Assembly: GCA_030457765.1 (NCBI GenBank)
Contig: JAKDUK010000002.1
Location: forward strand, 105,337-169,336
Origin: Marinobacter sp.
GTDB lineage: Bacteria > Pseudomonadota > Gammaproteobacteria > Pseudomonadales > Oleiphilaceae
Length of the DNA: 64,000 nt
Direction of reading: 5' to 3'
Shown here: in pieces, positions 21,025 to 29,549 of the stretch
Layout of the letters: every line of letters begins with the position of its first letter
How positions within the stretch are numbered: position 1 is the first letter of the stretch
Notes under the pieces: model-generated
Databases searched by the model: none
What the model was told of the DNA's origin: nothing
What the model saw: only the letters and a program-made list of their open reading frames with translations
Program-made: the position numbers and the translations under genes

Positions 21025-21738
21025 TTATGCCTCCGGCCCGCGCCATTGCCAGTGGAGTGTCCAGTCGGGCTGATTCGGTTTTCTGTTTGCGTATGACCCA
21101 ATTATAGATAAAAACTCATGTCTGGGTAGGGTGTGTGCACCCATGCTGATCAGGTGGTCGCTTTCTACCTGGCAGTCCATTATTCGGTAGCCCCAGTCTT
21201 GCAGCTGGCGGGCAAGATGAACCATCAGTACTTTGGAAGCATTGGTTTCCAGGGCGAACATGGATTCACCAAAGAAGCATTGCCCTATGGCAAGTCCGTA
21301 CATTCCGCCGGCCAGCTCGCCTTTTTGGTTCCACACCTCAATGGAGTGAGCCACCCCTTGGCGGTGCAGCTCTGAATAGCTGGCGATCATGTCGTCAGTT
21401 ATCCAGGTGCCTTCGCTACGGGTGGAGGCGCACAGCCGAATAATACGGCCGAAGGCCTGGTCGGTGGTTACTCGAAAGCGGCGCTGGTTTAGGGTTTTGC
21501 GCAGGCTGCGGGATATGTGGATGTTTTCCGGATACAGTATGCATCTGGGGTCTGGAGACCACCAGAGTATGGGCTGATCGTCGCTATACCAGGGGAATAT
21601 GCCGCTGCGGTACGCGAGGATCAGCCGTTCTGTGGACAGGTCGCCGCCCAGTGCGAGAAGGCCATCGGGGTCATCGAGGGCTTCTTCGGCTGGGGGGAAC
21701 CACAGTTGGTCTGGCTCTAGCCAGGGAAGTGGGGTCAT
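21025..21738 (-). CDS. aat: Leucyl/phenylalanyl-tRNA--protein transferase
   Basis: FPPAEEALDDPDGLLALGGDLSTERLILAYRSGIFPWYSDDQPILWWSPDPR. Confidence 0.96.
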   Translation of the reverse strand: MTPLPWLEPDQLWFPPAEEALDDPDGLLALGGDLSTERLILAYRSGIFPWYSDDQPILWWSPDPRCILYPENIHISRSLRKTLNQRRFRVTTDQAFGRIIRLCASTRSEGTWITDDMIASYSELHRQGVAHSIEVWNQKGELAGGMYGLAIGQCFFGESMFALETNASKVLMVHLARQLQDWGYRIMDCQVESDHLISMGAHTLPRHEFLSIIGSYANRKPNQPDWTLHWQWRGPEA

Positions 21739-21759
21739 CTTGCCTTCTGTCAGTCAGCC

Positions 21760-22722
<963 letters not shown>

Positions 22723-22843
22723 TCACTAAAACGGTACGTGTCAGGCTTTTTAAAAGCCTGCAATTCGAGGAAGGTAGAAAGGCTACCACGAATACGACGG
22801 CCTTCCATTTGTTTTGGCCAATTCGGCTGATAAAACGTTGCTA

Positions 22844-23755
22844 TTACGCCAGCACAGAAACAGTGGTTAGCAATTGCCGCACGCGCTCTGCGCTCTTTCC
22901 GGATTCGCCCTGTTCAAGCCGGTGCTCGGCAATGGCCGGGAACACGGCTTGAATGTCGTCGGGTAGCGCGTGTTGGCGGCCCTGCATCAGGGCCCAGGCT
23001 TTTGTGGCTCTGAGCAATCCAAGGCCTGCTCTTGGTGATAAACCGTATAGTAAGCCGGGCATGCGCCGGCTTTGTTCAAGCAGGCGTTGGATATAATCCA
23101 GCAATGCTGGGCTTGCGGTTACGCGGCCCACTTCGTCTTGCAGTCGTGTCAGATCTGCTTCGGAAAGCAGGGTGTTGAGGCGGTCGGTCATTGCCCGCCG
23201 GTCTTCGCCTTCTAGCAGGTCTCGTTCGGCCCTGGGGTCAGGGTAACCAAGCCGTATACGCATCAAAAACCTGTCGAGTTGGGTTTCTGGCAAGGGGTAG
23301 GTGCCACCCTGTTCGGTCGGGTTCTGTGTAGCAATCACGAAGAACGGGTGCGGTAGTGGGCGGGTTTCGCCTTCTATGGACACCTGGCGCTCTTCCATGG
23401 CTTCAAGCAATGCGCTTTGCGTTCGTGGTGACGCTCGGTTGATTTCGTCCGCCAGTACCACCTGGGCGAATATCGGCCCCTGGTGGAATACCAGGCTGCC
23501 TGCCTGCTTGTCGTACATGGAATAGCCCAGTACATCCGCCGGTAGCAGGTCGTTGGTGAACTGAATGCGCTGGTAGCTGAGGCCCATGGCTTTCGCTAAA
23601 GCATGGGACAGGGTGGTTTTGCCCATACCCGGAATGTCTTCAATCAGCAGGTGGCCCTTGGCGAGCAGGCCGCAAAGGGCCAAACGAACCTGATGCTCCT
23701 TGCCAAGCAGGATTTGATTGAGCTCGGTAACAACAGTGTCTACCAGTGTTTTCAT
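22844..23755 (-). CDS. MoxR-family AAA+ ATPase
   Basis: GHLLIEDIPGMGKTTLSHALA, LADEINRASPRTQSALLEAMEERQVS, ATQNPTEQGGTYPLPEAQ-like motif. Confidence 0.93.
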   Translation of the reverse strand: MKTLVDTVVTELNQILLGKEHQVRLALCGLLAKGHLLIEDIPGMGKTTLSHALAKAMGLSYQRIQFTNDLLPADVLGYSMYDKQAGSLVFHQGPIFAQVVLADEINRASPRTQSALLEAMEERQVSIEGETRPLPHPFFVIATQNPTEQGGTYPLPETQLDRFLMRIRLGYPDPRAERDLLEGEDRRAMTDRLNTLLSEADLTRLQDEVGRVTASPALLDYIQRLLEQSRRMPGLLYGLSPRAGLGLLRATKAWALMQGRQHALPDDIQAVFPAIAEHRLEQGESGKSAERVRQLLTTVSVLA

Positions 23756-23762
23756 GCTGGAT

Positions 23763-24698
23763 TTAGTCCCTCACTCTTTTGAGAATGTCTCCGTAGGCAT
23801 CTATGCGGCGGTCCCTGAAATACGGCCAGATGCGACGAATCGATTCACTGCGGTGACGATCGATGGTAGCACTCAGTATGCACTCGGCTGTGTCGTCTGC
23901 CCGGGCCAGAATTTCGCCCTGGGCCCCGCAGATAAAGCTGTTACCCCAAAACTGGATACCATTTGTCTGCTTAGAAGGGTCTGGCTCTGTTCCTACACGG
24001 TTGGGTGCTACCACAGGCAGGTTGTTGGCGATGGCGTGGCCACGTTGAACGGTTACCCAGGCGTCCAGTTGTCGGGCCTGTTCATTCGGGTGGTCGGTCG
24101 TATCCCAGCCAATGGCGGTGGGATATATCAGTATTTCGGCACCGGCCAACGCCATTAGGCGAGCCGCTTCCGGATACCACTGATCCCAGCAGACAAGCAC
24201 TCCCAGCCTGCCTACCGAGGTTTCGATGGGTGCAAAACCATTTCCGCCATCATTGAGCTGCGCATCGCCAGGGGTAAAGTAAAACTTTTCATAGAAGCCG
24301 GGGTCGTCTGGAATGTGCATTTTTCTGTACAGGCCGGCGATGGAGCCGTCGCTTTCAATGACGACCGCAGTGTTGTGATAGACGCCGTTCATGCGCCGCT
24401 CAAAAATAGAGCCAACTATAACGATGCCCAACTCTCTGGCCAGGTTGGAGAGCCTTTCGCTGGTGGGGCCGGGGATGGGCTCAGCTAGGTCAAAGACGCG
24501 GCTGTCCTCCGTTTGGCAAAAATACTGGGTGGCATGCAGTTCTTGTAGAATGATCAGGTGAGCCCCGCCTGAGGCAGCCTCGCGAACCAGCATTTCAGTG
24601 GTTGCCAAACTGGCTGCCTTATCTTGACTGCAAGCTTGCTGAATAGCGGCAACTGCGAGTTCATCTGACACCGGGTGTTTGCTTGGATCCTGGCTCAT
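23763..24698 (-). CDS. aguB: Carbon-nitrogen hydrolase, N-carbamoylputrescine amidase
   Basis: Nitrilase-type motifs (ILQELHATQYFCQTED, KMHIPDDPGFYEKFYFTPGD, VLVCWDQWYPEAARLMALAGAEILIYPTAIG); 4-bp ATGA overlap with aguA. Confidence 0.92.
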   Translation of the reverse strand: MSQDPSKHPVSDELAVAAIQQACSQDKAASLATTEMLVREAASGGAHLIILQELHATQYFCQTEDSRVFDLAEPIPGPTSERLSNLARELGIVIVGSIFERRMNGVYHNTAVVIESDGSIAGLYRKMHIPDDPGFYEKFYFTPGDAQLNDGGNGFAPIETSVGRLGVLVCWDQWYPEAARLMALAGAEILIYPTAIGWDTTDHPNEQARQLDAWVTVQRGHAIANNLPVVAPNRVGTEPDPSKQTNGIQFWGNSFICGAQGEILARADDTAECILSATIDRHRSESIRRIWPYFRDRRIDAYGDILKRVRD

Positions 24699-25747
24699 AA
24701 TGTGACCACTCCTTGCGGAATCTGCATGGTAGCGCAGTGAAGGCTGCCGCGCTGTTTCAACAGTGGCCGGCACTTGATGGGTATAATCTCCCTGGTGGGG
24801 AAGATCTCTGCAAGAATGCGAATCGCATCTTCATCCTGTGACACGTCATAAATCGGTAAAAGGACGGCGCCATTAATGATTAAGAAGTTAGCGTAGGTGG
24901 CCGGAAGCCGTTCGCCGTCATTGTCAAGTACCGCATCGGGCCACGGCAGTGCGGTTAGCTTGTAGGGCGAGCCATCCCTTTGTCGGAAATCCTTGAGGTC
25001 TTCTTCCATGGCAGCCAGGGCACTGTAATGTTCATCTGCCACATCCGGGCAAGCCACGTAGCAGATATGACCTGGCGCGCAGAACCGGGCTAACGTATCT
25101 ATGTGGCTGTCTGTGTCGTCCCCCGCCAGATAGCCGTGGTTCAGCCAGAGAACGCGGTCTGTGCCGAGTGTTTCAGACAACAGCTGCTCGATCGCCCCGC
25201 GATCCATGGACGCATTGCGTGTTGGCGTAAGCAGGCATTCGCTGGTTGCCAGTAAGGTGCCTTCGCCATCGGATTCAATGGAACCGCCCTCCAATACAAA
25301 GTCTACCGACTGCATTGGATTTGTTCCAAAAACACCGTAGTTCGCGAGGTGGCGGTTGAGGGCGTCGTCTTTTTCCCATGGGAACTTTCCGCCCCAGGCA
25401 TTAAAACGGAAGTCGAGCAACTTGGGCTCTTCATCAACGAATACAGTAATTGGGCCGTGGTCGCGGGCCCAGGTGTCGTTTGCCGGTGCAGGCACTGCGT
25501 GCACCCGCCCTTTCAGACCTTGTTGGGCTGCCCAGGTGTTCAGTTCACGCTCAAGATCTTGCAGTCGAATGACGTGTTCACAGCTGATAACCAGATGTTC
25601 AAAGCGCAGAATTGAACGGGCGATTGCAAGAAACACAGGCTCTACTTCGTCAATTATGCCTGCCCAATCGGTACCTGGGTGAGGCCAGGTAAGTAATACA
25701 GCGCTTTGGGGTGCCCATTCTGCTGGCAACACGGGTCCGGATATCAC
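24695..25747 (-). CDS. aguA: Agmatine deiminase
   Basis: PAEWAPQSAVLLTWPHPGTDW, NDTWARDHGPI, GSIESDGEGTLL, DDTDSHIDTLARF; GTG start with AAGGTGA upstream. Confidence 0.93.
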   Translation of the reverse strand: MISGPVLPAEWAPQSAVLLTWPHPGTDWAGIIDEVEPVFLAIARSILRFEHLVISCEHVIRLQDLERELNTWAAQQGLKGRVHAVPAPANDTWARDHGPITVFVDEEPKLLDFRFNAWGGKFPWEKDDALNRHLANYGVFGTNPMQSVDFVLEGGSIESDGEGTLLATSECLLTPTRNASMDRGAIEQLLSETLGTDRVLWLNHGYLAGDDTDSHIDTLARFCAPGHICYVACPDVADEHYSALAAMEEDLKDFRQRDGSPYKLTALPWPDAVLDNDGERLPATYANFLIINGAVLLPIYDVSQDEDAIRILAEIFPTREIIPIKCRPLLKQRGSLHCATMQIPQGVVTL

Positions 25748-25763
25748 TTTGCAATCACCTTAA

Positions 25764-25798
25764 AATTACAAAAGCCGCCATTCTAACCAAAGGGCGGC
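25764..25798 (-). terminator. Terminator-like hairpin immediately upstream of aguA
   Basis: Minus strand GCCGCC-CTTTGGTTAGAAT-GGCGGC followed by TTTTGTAATTTTAAGGTGA; the T-rich tail runs into the aguA Shine-Dalgarno. Confidence 0.6.
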
Positions 25799-25857
25799 GT
25801 TTCGTCAGGGGGGGGTGCCCGGAAGTGCCGGGCGGAAAAGAACCTGGTTTGCTGGTC

Positions 25858-26160
25858 TCAACGCTGGCGCGTAAGTACCGAGTGAATCACCCGATCGCTT
25901 TCAAAATAAACAACAAACTTACCATAGTGCCACTGACTGATAGGAGGTTGCCCAACGGCTGTCTCGATAGAGTCCGGTTGCCCCCATGCGGCCCGCACCG
26001 ATGCTTGCGTCATTCCGGTTCGTGGCATGCTCTGTTGGCTTCTGTCTACCTGGCTGCCTACTGGCACCCGAATATCTTCGGCGAACGCGCCAGAAGCCGG
26101 AGCCAGAGAGAAAAATAGTGCCGCTGCTAATGTGCCAGCCAGGGCTCGCTTTGTTGTCAT
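25858..26160 (-). CDS. Small secreted protein, OmlA/SmpA-like fold candidate
   Basis: Signal peptide-like N-terminus (ALAGTLAAALFFSLAPASGAFA) then GMTQASVRAAWGQPDSIETAVGQPPISQWHYGKFVVYFESDRVIHSV, resembling the BamE/OmlA repeat pattern. Internal ATG at 26160 preferred. Confidence 0.7.
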   Translation of the reverse strand: MTTKRALAGTLAAALFFSLAPASGAFAEDIRVPVGSQVDRSQQSMPRTGMTQASVRAAWGQPDSIETAVGQPPISQWHYGKFVVYFESDRVIHSVLTRQR

Positions 26161-26262
26161 TGATGGATCTCCATTAATACGGGGCTGAGGTAAGCACTCC
26201 GAAGACATGAAAAAAACGTAATATCCAAGAGTTATCGGTAAAAGTCACATGTTTTAGCCAGT

Positions 26263-26850
26263 CTACTCGTTTTGTCGCCGGCGAATCTGCCAACGCATCA
26301 CATGCCGGGCAATTTGCTGGCGATCACCATCGTTTATTCGGATAAAACCGGTATGAACCCTTGCTCTGCCTGTTTCGTCAGCCTGTATGTCCAGCACTTG
26401 TGCAATGGCTCTGGGCTGGAAAAGTTCTGGTGACAGAGTCATGCGAATAGCCAGCCTGTCTCCAGTCTGCCATGCTTGTGGGCTGGTGGAAAAGGCCAGG
26501 CCACCCTCACTTAGGGTAACGTCTTGCCAGTCGTCCGGTTGCAAGGGATTTTGCTGAAAGGCCATAATGCGCGCAAGCGAGTCCAGCTTAGCGTTCAATG
26601 ACTTTATCACGCCTGTAAATAGGCGGTCCTGATCGGCCAGGCTGGCCAGCTGAGATTTGATGTCTTGATCCAATCGCCTGAACTCGGTTTTCAGAGTTTC
26701 CAGGTAATCGTCATTGAATGGGTTTTCATCGAGCTCACCTGAAGGCGGCAGCTTGCGAACATCCAGGGCAATTCTGTCTTCTATGCGGAAAAATTCCCGA
26801 CGTTCTGGTAGATAATCTGCCGATTCGGTTGGTGTGTCTCGGGTGTGCAT
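26263..26850 (-). CDS. PilZ-domain-like protein
   Basis: RREFFRIEDRIALD (RxxxR motif) N-terminally and LSEGGLAFSTSPQAWQTGDRLAIRMTLSP later, in PilZ-like order. Confidence 0.7.
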   Translation of the reverse strand: MHTRDTPTESADYLPERREFFRIEDRIALDVRKLPPSGELDENPFNDDYLETLKTEFRRLDQDIKSQLASLADQDRLFTGVIKSLNAKLDSLARIMAFQQNPLQPDDWQDVTLSEGGLAFSTSPQAWQTGDRLAIRMTLSPELFQPRAIAQVLDIQADETGRARVHTGFIRINDGDRQQIARHVMRWQIRRRQNE

Positions 26851-26990
26851 TCGGGGCTCCGCGAATTAAGGATGTCAGCCAGCAGCGTTAGCAGTGCCAA
26901 TAATGAAGTTTAGCAGTTTCCCTCAGCGCTGAAAGGCCGGCGGAAATTCCAGACCACGACCAATTCGAAGGTAGCGACAGGCGCCTCTCC

Positions 26991-28232
26991 ATGTTCAGAC
27001 CCTTATCGTTTTCTATCGGCTTGCGGTATACCGCAGCCAAAAGACGCAACCATTTTATTTCGTTTATTTCTCTCACCTCCATGATCGGGCTGATGCTCGG
27101 CGTGGCCGTGCTCATCGTAGTGTTGTCTGTAATGAACGGTTTTGACCGTGAGCTAAAGCAGAGAATCCTGGGCATGGTGCCCCATGCCATTATTCAAGGC
27201 AGTGGGCCACTGGATGATTGGGAAGCTGTGGATGCCCAAATACAGGAGCATCCAAGGGTGCTGGCAGCCGCTCCGTTTATCAAAGGTCAGGGCATGGTGA
27301 CTGGCGGCGGCGATGTGCGAGGCGTGATGCTCAATGGCATTCTTCCAGAGGAAGAGCGTTCGGTTTCGATCATTGAAAATCACATGATTGAAGGCAAGCT
27401 GGATGATCTGGTCTCAGGAGAGTTTGGCATAATCGTGGGTCGTACCATGGCGTCGAGCTTGCGTTTACAGCTAGGAGATAAGGTAACCGTGGTGCTGCCC
27501 GAAGCCTCGGTAACCCCTGCCGGAGTGTTGCCACGTCTCAAGCGCTTTACTGTAAAAGGCATTTTCAGCGTCGGTGCCGAGCTGGATGGCAACTACACGC
27601 TTATTCACATGGATGACGCCTCTAAACTCATGCGTACAGGTGGTAAGGCCGAGGGTGTACGCTTGCTTGTTGATGATTTGTTTGCCGCTCCCAAGGTTGC
27701 CGAGCAAGCGGCAAAAGGGCTGTCTGGCCGTTACTATATTTCGGACTGGACCCGTACCCACGGCAATCTTTTTCAAGCCATCCGCATGGAAAAAACCATG
27801 ATTGGTTTGCTACTGATGTTTATTGTGGCAGTCGCCGCTTTCAACATTGTGTCTACGCTGGTGATGGTGGTAACCGATAAAACGGCAGACATCGCCATTT
27901 TACGCACCATGGGCGCCACGCCAGGGCGTATTATGAGAATTTTCATTGTTCAAGGTGCTGTTATCGGGGTTTTTGGAACCCTGGTTGGCACAACTTTAGG
28001 GGTCGTGGGTGCGCTCAATATCAGTGCGTTTATATCCTGGCTCGAAGCTATGCTTGGGCATAAGTTTTTGAGTGCCGATGTGTATTTTATCAGCTATCTA
28101 CCTTCTCAGTTGCAGTGGCAGGACGTAGCGGTTATCAGCGGAGCTGGCCTGGCAATGAGCCTGCTGGCCACCATTTACCCGGCGTGGAGAGCGTCTCGAG
28201 TGGATCCTGCGGAGGCTCTTCGTTATGAATGA
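26991..28232 (+). CDS. Lipoprotein-releasing ABC transporter permease, LolC/LolE family
   Basis: SIGLRYTAAKRRNHFISFISLTSMIGLMLGVAVLIVVLSVMNGFDRELKQRILG and DIAILRTMGATPGRIMRIFIVQG. Confidence 0.92.
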   Translation: MFRPLSFSIGLRYTAAKRRNHFISFISLTSMIGLMLGVAVLIVVLSVMNGFDRELKQRILGMVPHAIIQGSGPLDDWEAVDAQIQEHPRVLAAAPFIKGQGMVTGGGDVRGVMLNGILPEEERSVSIIENHMIEGKLDDLVSGEFGIIVGRTMASSLRLQLGDKVTVVLPEASVTPAGVLPRLKRFTVKGIFSVGAELDGNYTLIHMDDASKLMRTGGKAEGVRLLVDDLFAAPKVAEQAAKGLSGRYYISDWTRTHGNLFQAIRMEKTMIGLLLMFIVAVAAFNIVSTLVMVVTDKTADIAILRTMGATPGRIMRIFIVQGAVIGVFGTLVGTTLGVVGALNISAFISWLEAMLGHKFLSADVYFISYLPSQLQWQDVAVISGAGLAMSLLATIYPAWRASRVDPAEALRYE

Positions 28233-28245
28233 GGAAAATACTGCC

Positions 28246-28935
28246 ATGAAGGATGTACCTCTGGTGATCGACTGTCGTCAGGTTACCCGAACCTATACCC
28301 AAGGGCCGGAAAAGCTGACTATATTCTCTGACATTTCGCTGGAAGTGACAGCGGGTGAGACCGTGGCCATTGTGGGTAGCAGTGGTGCGGGTAAAACAAC
28401 ACTGCTAAACCTTCTTGGCGGGCTGGACAAACCATCAACCGGGCAAATTTCGATATGTGGCAAGGATATCCACCGTTTATCGGAAGCGGGTCGTGCGCAC
28501 TTTCGCAATCGTCATTTGGGCTTTGTTTACCAGTTTCATCATCTATTGCCCGAATTTACCGCGCTTGAGAATGTCATGATGCCTTGTGCCCTGGGTGGTA
28601 TAAAGATTCCTGAGGCACAGCAGCGGGCGCAGGCAATATTGCAGCGGGTAGGGCTTGGTGAGCGCTTGGCTCACAAACCCGGTGAACTGTCTGGTGGTGA
28701 GCGCCAGCGCGTTGCGATAGCCCGGGCACTGGTTAACGAGCCTGATTGCGTGTTGATGGATGAACCCACCGGCAATCTGGATGAGCATACAGGCGAAGGT
28801 GTTAGGGCGCTTATTGAGTCTTTGCGGGATCAGCTGGGCATCGCGTTTGTCATGGTTACCCATGATATGAAAATGGCGAGAAGTCTTGGCAGGGTTTTGC
28901 GGTTAGAGCAAGGCAGGCTGGTTCAAGAAGCCTGA
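28246..28935 (+). CDS. lolD: Lipoprotein-releasing ABC transporter ATP-binding protein
   Basis: GSSGAGKTTLLNLLGGLDKPSTG, FVYQFHHLLPEFTALENVMMP, LSGGERQRVAIARALVNEP. Confidence 0.94.
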   Translation: MKDVPLVIDCRQVTRTYTQGPEKLTIFSDISLEVTAGETVAIVGSSGAGKTTLLNLLGGLDKPSTGQISICGKDIHRLSEAGRAHFRNRHLGFVYQFHHLLPEFTALENVMMPCALGGIKIPEAQQRAQAILQRVGLGERLAHKPGELSGGERQRVAIARALVNEPDCVLMDEPTGNLDEHTGEGVRALIESLRDQLGIAFVMVTHDMKMARSLGRVLRLEQGRLVQEA

Positions 28936-29468
28936 TCGCGGGAACGCCGAAGCTCCCTGCGGGCTCGGCTACGAGCTTGCCATTCTGTGCGAATCTTCCG
29001 GCGCCACAAAAACTGAATGCCTAAATATGCCAGACAGGCGCAGAGAGTGGCAACTATAAGTGAGCCGAGATAAAGCGGGATGCCGATATCCAGAAGGCGC
29101 TCGCTTATCCAGGGTATTGATAGCTGAAAATCGAAGTCTAAAACCGGTCGGTTCAGTGCCCAGGCACCTATCTTATAATTGAAATAAAACATGGGCGGCA
29201 TAGTAACCGGGTTGCTGATCCATACCAGTACGACCGACAGCGGCAGGTTGGCGTTAAACCAGATAGCAAAGAACGCAGCGGCAATCATTTGGAAAGGCAT
29301 AGGAATAAAACAGAAAAACACTCCAATAAGGAATGCTCGCGCAACACTGTGACGGTTGATGTGCCACAGGTTTGGTTCATTTAAGATATCGCCAAGAAAC
29401 CGAAGCGACTGCATCGCTTGTACCTTCTCAGGTGATGGCAGATAACGTTTCATGAACTTCTTTGGCAT
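28923..29468 (-). CDS. DUF2062-type membrane protein
   Basis: FLIGVFFCFIPMPFQMIAAAFFAIWFNANLPLSVVLVWISNPVTMPPMFYFNYKIG. Confidence 0.87.
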   Translation of the reverse strand: MPKKFMKRYLPSPEKVQAMQSLRFLGDILNEPNLWHINRHSVARAFLIGVFFCFIPMPFQMIAAAFFAIWFNANLPLSVVLVWISNPVTMPPMFYFNYKIGAWALNRPVLDFDFQLSIPWISERLLDIGIPLYLGSLIVATLCACLAYLGIQFLWRRKIRTEWQARSRARRELRRSRDQAS

Positions 29469-29549
29469 TAGGAAGCTCTACCTTAAAGTAGACTAAAACT
29501 CCGGCGCCAAGGATGTCGCCGACGGATAAAATCATCGGGAGGACAAGGA

